In this document: piece by piece, positions 23,001-34,766 of the stretch
Position numbering within the stretch: the first letter of the stretch is position 1
Layout: every line of letters begins with the position of its first letter
Assembly: GCA_020746105.1 (NCBI GenBank)
Contig: CM036618.1
Span: 12,321,001 to 12,385,000 of the forward strand
DNA from: Trogon surrucura
Lineage: Eukaryota > Chordata > Aves > Trogoniformes > Trogonidae
DNA length: 64,000 nucleotides
Reading direction: 5' to 3'
Notes under the pieces: generated by a model
What the model saw: the letters and a program-made list of their open reading frames with translations, nothing else
The model's database searches: none
Told to the model about the DNA's origin: nothing
Program-made: the position numbers and the translations under genes

Positions 23001-26000
23001 CAGAAGGTGATGAAAGACAGATAGTACAAAGGCACCTGGGTATGGATCCGAGATTCCCATTGACTTCAATAATCTTTGGAGTAGATCATCAGAGGCAGGA
23101 AGAATGGCATCTTGGAAGACACACAGAGCTATCAGGTGAAAAGTTATCCTAGACCTAATAATCAAAGGGAGACAGAAATGCAGAGAGTAATATTATGAGT
23201 TTGCAGTGCTTTACAACAAGGAAAATAATACAATTTGAGATTTATATGCTACAAAAGAGAGATACTGTTTTCTTGTGCTAAGGTTAGACACTGGGGAATA
23301 TGACTGGAAAACGTAACAGGGGACCCAATAGCTAGTTTACAAAAAAGAACAAAGTATGTATTCAAGTAGCAATGATACAGTCAATCCTATATCTACTAGA
23401 TATTAGGGAATAGATATCTAAAACAGCTCTTCATAGCCCATAGTCAAGCAAGAACAAACAGGTCCCCCAAATACCTTGAAAACTACACTTAGTTGAAACA
23501 GGTGGCACTGATCTCAAGTCACTTTCAGACTTAAATATTCAATGATTCTAAATATTGGACTCTAAAAGTTGCAGTGCTAAGAGACAATTTATTTTAAATA
23601 GCTATGTTACATCTATTTCTGTTTTTTTTGAATATTCTTGTGTACAGCCTTATGAAAATTTTGTAGATGTTAATGATGTTAATGATACTAGACTGAAATT
23701 ATCAATGGATGAGCATTACTTAAGTATATTTCTGAGAATCATAATAGATTTTAGTCTAGGAGGTGAAGTCAATGATGTTGGGTCAGATTTTCAAAACGGA
23801 TAAATAATACTAAAAGTATCTTTAAGAAAGTTCTGTTTGCTAAGGAATTCTTATAAATTTCATTAGATGCCTTTGCTGGTTGACTCTTAATGGCTGTCTT
23901 GACCTTACACAAGAAACTCATGAGAGGAAAAGGAGGAAATAAGTAGAAAAAGTCTACAGCTTTGTAGGGTCATAAGTATCAAAGATAACTAAACAAACTG
24001 TTACCAGAGAGCTGCAACCTTCCACTGCTATAGACCAGTTTAGATCTACTGTAAAAAAACTTGAAAATCACACGTCTTTTTTGGCTACCTATTTGAGTAG
24101 CATCTTTATTTACATTAGGATTCAGAAGAGCACTTAAGTAGGTGGTTAAGTTACGTTTTAAGCAAATGATGAAGTGCTTTACTGAACTGGGATGCAAAAT
24201 TCACGATTTCCTATTGCCCAGACTCAACACTGCATATAACAATATAAGCATTCTTTTCAAATAAGAAACGTTTGCTATTCCGGTTCAGCTCTGAGCATTG
24301 TTCTACATTTGCTGGAAACAAAATAAGTCTGGGGGAGTAATGTGTTTTGGAAACTTTTTGTTCCCTCCAACATCAAGTAGAGCTTTTTTTTTTTATACAA
24401 ACATTTTTAAAGGTACAAAGATGTGTGAGAGAGATTGGGAACCACGACTACAGCCTGATTCCTTTTGTTAATATATCCTTGTAAATTAGAAGCAGCTCCA
24501 ATAGAATTTAACTATTAGGGAACCAAAAGATCAGAATCAGGGCACTAGTTTCTTATTTAAATTGATTCAGCATTTCTGTAATGCTGGCTTGAATTTGCTA
24601 AAATAAAGACACTAATATAACTCTGGTTCTGTGAAATCATTTCAAAACTTGTCTAAATTATAGAGTCACATCCTTATAAAATTTTTCTTCGCATCAGAGT
24701 GTTGTCAAGTCAGGAGAGGTGACATCCACATCCCATGGAAGGACCCTAACAGCAGGTCACACAAGCCTTAGTTCTGGGTAAGCCAGGTCAGGCTGTCCAG
24801 GTGGCACTGTGCTGTGCCAAAATGAGCTCTGCTTCCAGCCCGAGAAAAAAAAGGGAAACTTTGGTTGCCCTTAAGCTGTTTTTACTTTGGGCATCTCTGC
24901 ACCATACCCCACTGTTTCCTGAGGCTACGTCTTCAGTGCCAAAAATATTAGTCCAATAGAGTGCAAAGGACCAATAGCAAACAGAAATAGGCATCAATTA
25001 GTAAAATAAGATGAAGTTATTCACTAATGTGGGAAAGCAGTTGCTCAGTGATGTTTCTATTGATCTTTGAAAAGCTTCGTAGCTCAGCTCACTGCAATCA
25101 CCACCATGCAGATGCAAGTAGTGGTGGAAAAAATATTTCATGCTGACACTGTGCAGAATCCCAGGCATATATGCAGTGCCTTCCCAACATATCCTTCCAT
25201 GAAGATATAGACTTCAGAACATAAATTCTATTTTTTTCTCTCTGAATTCTAAATTTCCATTTTGGTTAGGGGTGTACTACTTAGCCAGACAACTGAACAA
25301 GAAATTATATTGTGATGGCATAGCCAAAAGTTGCAAAGCATCAGTGATGTAGGTTAACAACAGCTGACTTTCTCTGGGTGCCAAATGAGGTGAGAATTCT
25401 CATCAGCAAAATAGGTATTTATGTAACTGAAGACTGTGTGTAGTAATTAATGAGGATTTACCTCTTACATGTGCAGCAATTGAAGTGTTGGAGATGGTGC
25501 TAGGTTTTTTTATGGCTTCTTTTGAAATTAAATTAATATTTTAAAGCTTTCAGATTATTTGAGTTACTTTTTTGGCTTTTTGTTCCAGGAATGTCAGTAA
25601 ACAAATTTGTCTGTCTTTAAATTATTTTTATGAAATTTTCGTATGCAAAATCACATTTTCTCACATTGCTAAGGTATAATTGGTTGAAATAATCTCATTT
25701 GTCTTATTTCTTAAATATTTCTATTTAGATATTCATCCACAATATTTTAAAATTAAATTTCCATAAATGCTCACTTTACTTGACCACTGATGTTACCAAA
25801 TCTAATGATTTGAAGATAGATTTGAAACACGATTTGAGGACAAAAGAAGAATGATTGTGCAGTTAATTAATTTTAGGAAAAAAAAACTGAGAAAGACAGC
25901 AAATACTGCCAGTGTTATGTTGATGAGGACATCACAGGTGCCTAGATTACCCAGGCACACAAGAATAACTCTATTCCATACCTCTGAGGTAAGAATTGGC

Positions 26001-26819
26001 TCAGTCATCATAGTAAGTGATCCTTCACTCTATTCTAATGATCAGACATTGCAATTAGAACTATAAAAAGTGACTTTCCACTCTATACCCAAAACCAGAC
26101 TTTTTTCTTCTTGAATCAATCAATTTGTCATGTTTGCCTTCTTTCACTTGACCAAAATATTAATGTATAAGAACTAAAAAATAAAAGCATCTTTCTTTTT
26201 GAAATAAGAAATCCAACACTTAGTGAAAGTTAGACAGCATTTTCTAGAAATGAGGTCCAGCTCCCTTGTTGTTAAACATCCAACACGGTTTTTCACACAG
26301 GCAAGGCTGTTTAGCCTGACAGCCATAGTATTCTGTGAGATTACATTCACATTTTTTTAAAAGCAGCCCTCAGTTTTCATCTGGCTTCACTATTACTCCT
26401 TCTCTACTTTATATCAAAGCTGTTACAAGGTTTTCCTGCTCACTGTTTAAAAGTCATTGCTGTGCACCTCAAAGCATGATGCTTTGGGTCAACAGATTAG
26501 TAGAAAACCATCCTTCTAAGAATGAATGCTTTAGTCTGACAGATCAATAGAGTTCAGTCTGTAAAGCTGAACAGATAATATTTGTATATAAAGTAGTTCA
26601 TGATTTATTGCGTTATATTTAATTGCTTCAAATACAACAATGTAAAGTCCTATACGGTCAAGTCAGGATACGGAGTTTAGTGAATGGAAACCTGTTATTC
26701 TCGTGTCTTCACATTTACCTAAATCCATCGCATTTCTACCACATGTATAATTATCATCACTTGTATCTACATCTCATGCACAGAGGATTGTCAGTGTATT
26801 TTATCTCAGACTAAATTTT
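23001..26819. other. Unassigned AT-rich stretch
   Basis: No gene or clear repeat. A near-direct TTAATGATG repeat lies at about 23668-23687. TCCCATTGACTTCAAT at 23055-23070 is a recurring word discussed among the findings. Open frames are up to 82 codons and have no domain. Confidence 0.5.
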
Positions 26820-27300
26820 ATTCTTAGCCTGTATGAATTCCTCGCCTAATTGAATATGGCTCATGAAGTCAGTGCTAAGTCTCTGAAATAAATTCCTACA
26901 GTCCCCTAAAGAAGGTTGTATACCAGCACAATTCTCAAATGCCCCTGAGCTTTTCAGCTACAAAATTGTACAAAGAATAGTGCCAGAATCGCAGGGTTTT
27001 GAGATCTCAGAAACATTTCTGATCATCATTATTTGCTATATATTCCATATGATGACAAATTACTTCAGAAAATAGCAGAAATACTTAATGCACTTGTGAT
27101 ATTAGCCCATTTATAACAAATAAAATGGGTGTAGTTGTTTTGTAGACAATTTTGTGTAATCTCATTGGCAGCCAAGCAAATTGGCTTTTTTATTTTTATT
27201 TTTTACATACAGTTCTGTTAATATGTAATATGGCTTGCTGCATGATTAATAAGTTAGTGATTCTCATTGGGATACATAAAATGTAGTAAAAATAAATAAA
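26820..27300. other. Candidate conserved non-coding element
   Basis: AT-rich sequence with many TAAT-type words and no repeat signature. It contains an inverted TTGGC/GCCAA cluster at 27165-27185. The texture resembles vertebrate conserved enhancers in gene deserts, but that impression cannot be tested without cross-species alignment. Confidence 0.2.
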
Positions 27301-30300
27301 ACCATAAAACAATTAGGGGGATTTGTACTCACTGATTCGTTCCTGTTTATGAATATACAGTGTTAGTGTAAACAGACAGGGGGTCCTCACTTTATCCTTT
27401 TATCATTTCCAAATGTTGTTATAAGATGGTAACCCCACTGAAAACAAACAAAACAGCATGTCGTGTAAATGTAACTTCAATCTAACGTTGTGTTAGGTCA
27501 ACTCGGCTTTGAGAAATATGTGGCTTTTTCAACTGTTACTTTTACTGGAAAGTTCTGTTTGTAAATGTCAATGATATCACTTGAAAGCAAACCGAGAAAA
27601 CCTTATGTGGAAAAGCTGCAGAAATGGTATTCACTAAAGGCAGTTTTTCATTAAATTCTTCATAAGACTTTCCATTTTACGCTTTTATCAGGATATTTCT
27701 TTAAGGAAGAAAAATCAAGTTCATAAAAAGATTCTCTGTTTATTCTCATGTAAATCCCCCAAACCCCACACTTCATAATAAGAAAAACCGTGTTCCCCGT
27801 AACGTTTTCATTTCAGTGAAAATTACACTGTCATTAAGATGTAAGGTTGTACTTCTTCACCTCCTATTTTACACAAAACAAGGAGTATTTCTGTGAACAT
27901 GGCTGCAAGTGTAGCTGCCAAGCGTGAAAGAAGCACAACTTCATGGACAAAAGTAGCAGAGGCCAGCAATCAGCCTGCAAGGAGGTGGTGAGGTAATGAG
28001 TGGTGTCTCATCAGAGGCATTTAATCTATGTGGATAGAAATCCTGCTACTCACTGGATATAATCCTGCAGTGTTATAAAACGAAGGCTATGACAAACATC
28101 ATAAACCTGTTAATATTCTTCTGAAAACATAATTTGTGGGAGTTTTCTATCAGAAAGTTAGTGTGATGGTAAGTAAGAATATGTTCTGCTTTCATATAAT
28201 GAAAGTGTACTTAAGGCATGAAACACCTTGCTGCATATAAATATTACAGATAAATGAAAAGTGCAGAGAGGTTTTAAAGCTATTCAAAACTTGTAGAAAA
28301 ATTAGATTTGGAGAAGGAACTACAGACCTTCCCCTCTGAAAGCCTCTAAGTTGTTGATTGCTGGAAAATGCAATTAAGATGTAACAAAACAAGTACTGCT
28401 GCAGGTTGGTCCTCTTATACTCCTTGCTTCAGATCCCCCTGCTAGCAATAGTCTTCACCAAGGGGTGCAGACAGGATGCTGTTTTGAGCCTCCCTTGACC
28501 TTCCCCGCATGAATGTCTTCATGTTTCGGTAAGTGCAGGGCTGGCTCCAAACATCCGACCTAAAAGAAACAGCTGCATAGTTTTATGTAGGTGAAGTAGG
28601 TCTGGAAGGCAAGAACTTGGGAACTCTAACTGCAGTTGTAGCAGTTATTTTGTGAGGTTTAACCTACAAAGGTTTTTAATTACTTTTAAATATTTTCTCT
28701 AATTTGTCGGACTATTAGTTTGACACCCATCAGGTGATCTGCTGAATTAATTTCTGAATCTGAAGAACAACATTTTTCCTTGCCGTTAAAAAGAGCATTT
28801 TTTTGCAAAATGCTTGTGTTTATTGTTTGATCTTCAATTTCTTTTGTCAAACACATTCACTAAGCTGTACAACTCCATAAATGAGTAGTTTTGACTACCA
28901 GTAATCTTTGATCACAAAATATATGTATGCATTCAATATATGCATTCAATATATGCATTCAGCTCCTAAGATAATCAATGAACCTGTGATGGCTGTACTC
29001 ACAGGAGTACCTTATTGTATGAGGAAACACAGTCTTCGCCATAAGCATCTCACAATCTGGTGTTACTTTTGAAGATGTTCTCAAAATAATTTGTTTTGTG
29101 ATTGTTATGGGAGAGAAAAGGGAAAAGAAAAAGCAACAGGAAATGTGTTTATAGTGTGAATACATCATGCTTTTTCAACTGGCATAGCCCACTGAGAATT
29201 TGTACTGCAATACGAGTGCATGTGGCTCCATGTGTGTTCGCATGCATTGAAGGTGTTTTTCATTTTTAAGATGTAATAAGACTTGAACTGATTCATGAAG
29301 AGGACGTTTAGTTCTACAGCTTTCTTCTACAGGAAGAGCTCAAGAACAACAAAAATAAATTCAAATAGTCTCTGTTCTGTTCAGTAATGGTCCTTTACAG
29401 GACAGTCAAGTTTCCCACAGAGTAAATACAATCCATATTATGTAAATATGATCCTGTGTACATTCATTTAATTTAACATTACCATCAGAATAGCACATTT
29501 CACACGTGGGAATGCAAACCCCAGCAAGGGAGCAAATTAACTGCCCGCAAATTGTTTGCTAACTATGAAGTTTTCCGAAAGAAATCTCTAAGGTATATCT
29601 TTACCAAGGGTACAGTATTAGAACTCTAATACCACATGTTTCCATTCGAACAGATGGCAGTGAAAAGTTTGACTGCAATGTGTTATTAGTTAACAGAAAA
29701 AGACTTACTGATAGAGATCAAGGGTACTGTTTAGATTTACTTAGAATGGTAGCTTGTAATCTGTTCGTACTTGCAAGTATAATAAATTTATAATTACTTG
29801 TAAGTGGATAGCACCTCAAAAGTCCAATGCACTTTCTGCTCCAGAGACTGTATCTTATCTGCTAGTGTAATTGTCACTTTAATGCCTTAAAAGATGCCTT
29901 AATTCAGGTTCATCTACTGTTGAACTGAGACAAGCTGCAATGTCATTCCTTTAATTTCATTTCCAAAAAATCAGAGGAAGCAGCACATTTTATGATTGTT
30001 ATGATAATAAGAAAAAAAGAAATAATTGTTCATTAATGGCACAGTTTGCATTAAGAGTCTAAAAGCTAAAGCAAAACACATGCTTATGTTATTGATGTTA
30101 CTTATTTGTACTTTAATGTAGACTGCTGGGTGCTGGAATTCCCACACCCAGAACCATGACCCCTGACTGAGAGTCTGAGACTCAGCTGGGACATCAAGAT
30201 ACACAACCTTCCCCTACTTTCTGCTTGGTCAGAAAGTGCTTGGTGTGTAGCAGGTTCAACCCTTGGTCCTCTCTGTTAGATCCATAATGACTCCCAGTGA

Positions 30301-31470
30301 TGGCAAGGATTGGGTTAAGTGACTTTGGAGTGTCTGCAAGCCCTGTCTGAAGTTATGGGACCACTCATATGGACATAGTTAGCCATACATACCAGTGTCT
30401 GAGGGACAAGGATGAGGGGTGCTGGGCTGGGCTTGCCATTTCACATTAAAATAGTTGTGGAAAGATGTATTGAGTCAAATTCTATTGTATTTATTTGATG
30501 TGAATGGATTAAGGTTAAAGTAATCTGCAGTTAAATAAGAACAGAGAATAATATAGTATACATGTCAGAGAAAAGTTTACAACAAACACGCCAGTAGAAA
30601 TGTTGCTGTATTTCAGTTCTGCACAATGGTCTAGATAACAACTGAGCACATATAGGGTAGATGAACGAGTCAGTTTTCATTCCACAGATTTTGATTTTCC
30701 CATGTTTAAATTTCCTTCTTTTAGGAAAAAAAAAACCAAACAAAATTGGGAAGTAAATGTATTTATTAATTTCATTCAAGATGAAAGTTATTGTAATCAC
30801 CTAAATGTGTTCAAACAGAGGCAGTGTTTTTTAAAATTAGTAATATAATATAAAAATAACATAATGCTTTTTTCATATGCAAAGTTTTAGTACCATATCA
30901 AATCAAAAATCCTGTTGACCATAAATATGACCTATGCAAATATACTTATCTCTGGCCTGGAGAAAATTTGTTAAATTACTTTTAGGGAAAAAACATATAA
31001 AATTGTTTATTTGATATTTAAGACATTTCTTACAGAATAATTATAGTCATGATGTAAAACACTTTCTCAGTCTTACTTAACCCTATTTCTGCTTCTGCTT
31101 TTTAGTTTTTTCTTGAAGATTACTTTCTTTTGACAAAGAAACAAAATGTTATGAAAATCGAACTCCAAGTCCAGGAGAAGTGCTCATGATCTTGTATGTG
31201 ATTCAACTGTATACTAGGGCCAAGTACTAATAAAAATTCTCAGCTGGCACTTTACTCCATCTTAAAATACTTTTACAGTCTGCTTTTGGCCTTCTGCAGT
31301 GGGAGATGCTGAGAACATGATGTCATAGCCTTCTGAAAAAACGTGAGTCATATATAAGGAGTACATATAAAAGATAAGTTCAGTATAAGACTTTACGCAG
31401 TGCTGCTAAGACTTGTCTAAAGTTTTCATATGTTTTGGAAACCCACACATAAGGAGGAACGTTTAACTGC
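27301..31470. other. Long unassigned AT-rich stretch
   Basis: No gene recognised. Contains a 13-bp tandem repeat at 28927-28961 and a moderately GC-richer patch at about 30120-30440 without identity. Open frames are at most 89 codons. Confidence 0.5.
28927..28961. repeat. 13-bp tandem repeat, 2.7 copies
   Basis: Unit ATGCATTCAATAT repeated head to tail without mismatch. Each unit contains ATGCAT, the core of octamer-like and RY-type palindromes. Most likely a small replication-slippage array. Confidence 0.85.
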
Positions 31471-31670
31471 TAGAGAGTGTCCAGCACAGAGATCAGAGGT
31501 CTAGAAAATACGACCTCTAAGAAGAGATTGAGAGAAGAGGATTTGTTTAGTCTAGAGAAGAAAAGACTAAAGTGAGGCATGATAACAGTGTTCAAATATG
31601 TACAATTGTGCTGCAAAGAATTGGGCAATAATTTGTTCTTCATATCCACTTAGGAGAAGACAAGAAATAG
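31471..31670 (+). mobile_element. Decayed CR1 fragment
   Basis: Reads like the CR1 ORF2 C-terminal part with many substitutions: GTGTCCAGCACAGAGATCAG (ERVQ-R-T region), then GATTGAGAGAAGAGGATTTG and TTAGTCTAGAGAAGAAAAGA ([12 protein letters not shown] region). Stops are frequent in all phases. Older than the neighbouring minus-strand pieces. Confidence 0.6.
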
Positions 31671-31988
31671 TGATTTTTCGAAAGAAGTAAGATAGAAATA
31701 AGTGGGAAAAAATCTCTCTATTTGTTGACATTGGAAGCTTTGTGTGTCACAGTTGTTAGTGGAGAAGTCAGTAAACAATAGTGATAGATCTTTTATCTTC
31801 CAAGTAGTCTTAAATAATTTTCCTGCTGCAGTAAGTTGAGCTATCGAAAAGAATGATAATCCTAGCTGCAAAAAATGTGAGTCTAGTTTACTGAAGCAGA
31901 ACCTATTGGTTACTACAGATAGCCAGTCAAGCCCTTGTTCAGCTATAGCTGGTGTGTAAGTGCTCTTTTCAGATATATGACACACATA

Positions 31989-32235
31989 ATCGTAGAATCA
32001 TAAAATCATAGAATTATAGAATGACCTAGGTTAGAAGGGACCTTAGGGATCATCTAATCCAACCTCCCTCTCACAGGCAGGGATGCCTCTGAACTAGATC
32101 AGGCTACTCAAGGCTCTGTCCAACTTGGCCTTGAACACCTCCAGGGAGGGGGCAGCCACAACGTCTCTGGACAATTTATTCCAAAGTCTTGCCACCCTCG
32201 TACTGAAGAATTTCTTCCTAAGATCTAATCTAATA
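31989..32235 (-). mobile_element. CR1 LINE, 5'-truncated 3' end
   Basis: Begins with the reverse complement of the octamer tail (ATCGTAGAATCATAAAATCA). It continues AGAAGGGACCTTAGGGATCA, the conserved 3' UTR, then the end of ORF2 (GAACACCTCCAGGGAGGGGG; GTACTGAAGAATTTCTTCCT). The 3' UTR matches the copy ending at 13346 in reverse complement. Truncated about 250 bases from its 3' end. Confidence 0.92.
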
Positions 32236-33079
32236 ATAAAGGTGTGACATTTCTTGGGCTTGGGTCAGTTGCCTAAAAAGATGACTCTACTGTTTTTTGA
32301 GGCACTAGTGCCTAGTGCATCCAAAATGTCCATACAGGAGTAACAGGTGTAGCCCCAGATCTAAAGGAGACTCCTTCTGGAATTGCAGCTGGAGACCAGG
32401 TGTGATAAGTAAAGCTTCTATAAGAGTACTAGAAACAAACAAATGAATCAAGTTCCTAGTGCTTGGAGTTTGAAGGCTTGTCAGAAAACTAGGAAGAGTC
32501 TATAAATTAAGATCAGAAACATTCATGGTTTGGAAAAAATGTTTTTTAATAGCACCGGAGAAGCTGAAGGAATTAAGTAGAGAAAAGTAAGGGTTGTGAG
32601 TGAAAAAGTGTTTGCAAAGATTCTGATTTCTAATAAAGAAATATTTGCTGAATGTTTTGTATGCTGAACCTAACAAGTTCACACTAGATGTTTAACACAT
32701 ATTTTTAACAGTAAGAGTCATTAAACTGCTACAACTTGCAGAAAAATGTGATGGATTACCTTAGCATTTGAGATTTGTTAAATTAAGAAGAGTCTGTTCA
32801 AAAGATGTGTGGTGTCTAAAACAAAAATTATGAACTGGAAAAGATCTGAAGTTTTGGTCCTGTGTTACGCACAATGCTAAATGATACTGTATCAGTAAGT
32901 CTTAAGTAAGGTTACAGCCAAAATATTTGTCCTTGACCATTAGTGACATTTGAAATACACCTACTGAACTCTGTAGAATTCTGTAGATTTGCTATGGCTG
33001 CACATATCAACAGCAAAAAGTAATCCAAAATCACTACAGTACTACAGAAGATGTTAATAAGTGTTGCTCTTGACTGTAA
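32236..33079. other. Unassigned spacer between CR1 pieces
   Basis: AT-rich unique sequence with no gene or repeat recognised. Confidence 0.5.
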
Positions 33080-33178
33080 AATCACAGAATCACAAAATGT
33101 CAGGGGTTGGAAGGGACCTCAAAAGATCATCTAGTCCAATCCCCTGCTAGAACAGGATCACCTACAGTAGATCGCACT
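33080..33178 (-). mobile_element. CR1 LINE, very short 3' end
   Basis: ATCACAGAATCACAAAATGT then GGTTGGAAGGGACCTCAAAA is a reversed CR1 tail. Its closest match in the window is the plus copy at 4390-4560. Only about 100 bases were inserted. Confidence 0.92.
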
Positions 33179-33599
33179 AATATCTGTTACATTAGTTTAA
33201 CCTCTTTTCCAGCATACTGACTACTTTTCTATTTCAGTACCAACTTCAGAGCAAGGGCAGTTTGTGTAATTTTTGTACACATGTATGTGGCTAGATATGA
33301 CCATCCTTTCTCCCGCAGGCCAAGATTTCAAAACTTGAGCCCTTCATAAGCTTAAGCATATGGATGCCCTTGTCAGTAATAGGAGCATTTTCATAGGGTT
33401 TAAAAAGTTACTTATGGCAAGATTCAGTTTGATGCTAAAATGATCCCATGTAAGTTCCTATAGATGAGTGAGGTGTTTAAGGGCCTGTTGTTTCTTGTGG
33501 AGAGTGGGATTGCATCTTAAACCATTTGAGATGCCCTGTCATTGCAAGAAAGACTGCCACTCTGCAGCATATCTGCCAGCCTTGGCAAGTGTCATATAA
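33179..33599. other. Unassigned spacer
   Basis: No gene or repeat recognised between two minus-strand CR1 pieces. Confidence 0.5.
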
Positions 33600-34029
33600 A
33601 TTCATACAATCCTTTAGTTTGGAAAAGGCCTTTAAAATCATCAAGTCCAACTATTAACCTATCAATGCCCGGTCTACCACTAAACCATGTCCCTGAGCAC
33701 CACATCTACAGGTCTTTTAAGTACCTCCAGAGATGGTGACTCAACCACTTCCAAGACAGCCTGTACCAATGAATAACAACCCTTTCCACGAGGAATTTTT
33801 TTCCCTAATATTCAGTCTAAACCTCTTCTGGAGCAACTTGAAGCCATTTCCTAATTGTCCACCCACTTGATACGTGAGAGAAAAGATTGATCCTCCACCT
33901 CACTACAACCTCCTTTCAGGTAGTTGTAGAGAACGAGGTCTTTCCTCAGTCTCCTTTTCTCTAGGCTAAACAACCACAGTTCCCTCGTCTGCTCCTCATA
34001 AGACTTGTTTTCAAGACACTTTGAGGATC
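33600..34029 (-). mobile_element. CR1 LINE, 5'-truncated, 430 bp
   Basis: Reverse complement carries the CR1 end. The 3' tail at 33600 is diverged. The ORF2 C-terminus follows (GTACCTCCAGAGATGGTGAC = ESPSLEV-type region; CCTAATATTCAGTCTAAACC = RLDIR region; CTCCTTTCAGGTAGTTGTAG = YLKGG region; TTCCCTCGTCTGCTCCTCAT = REL/EE region). Several indels break the frame. The 3' octamers are degenerate, so the copy is fairly old. Confidence 0.9.
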
Positions 34030-34689
34030 TACAGAGAAATTTTGGAAATTTTAAATGTTACTAGTTCGTTGTGTTTAGGCAGTTGAATCTCACACTTGTA
34101 TAAGTTAAAAAAATCCACACGTTCAAGGTGATGACAAAGAAGAAGTTAAACTGAAATATGAATTTTTAAACTTCTCATTGTCATCCAAGTTCAAAGTTTC
34201 ACAGTCTTTCAGTACATTTATCCTCCTTGTGAGGCAGAGGAGGATTGCTACCTTCATTTTCAGGGAAAAAAATGCCACGAGTAAAATAATTCCTCATGGG
34301 AAGTCTCTAATAAAACAAAATCCAGCCTTAACCTTTCACTCTCTGGCAGTGAAGGAATACTCTATATTTCAGCTTTGCACAATAGTAAATTTATTATAAA
34401 GCTAGTAAAAAATTAATGGTTTTATTCAAAGTAAATTAACATAGCTAAATATGTTTGTGACTGTCTTATGAAAAATGTGTGTTAGAGAAATAGATCTCCT
34501 GAGTCACAGATCTTTCACGCCCTTCTGTATTCTCAGTTCTAGTTATGTGCCAGGTTTGAATGTTTTGTATTTAAAAGTTTATACTCAACCTGTGCGATTT
34601 AAAAAAAAATGGACAAGCTCGTAAGAAGTTAAAATCACTCTGTTGTTGATTTACTCTTGTAACAACAGTGCTTTGCCAGACCTCAATTT
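34030..34689. other. Unassigned spacer
   Basis: No gene or repeat recognised. Contains a 73-codon plus frame without a domain (34178-34399). Confidence 0.5.
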
Positions 34690-34766
34690 TCACAGAATCA
34701 CAGAATGCAAGAGGTTGGAAGGGACCTCAGGAGATTATCTAGTCCAACCTCCCTGTCAGAACAGGA
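34690..34766 (-). mobile_element. CR1 LINE, very short 3' end
   Basis: TCACAGAATCACAGAATGCA then GGTTGGAAGGGACCTCAGGA and TAGTCCAACCTCCCTGTCAG is the reversed tail of the same subfamily as 33080-33178 and 4390-4560. Only about 77 bases long. Confidence 0.9.
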
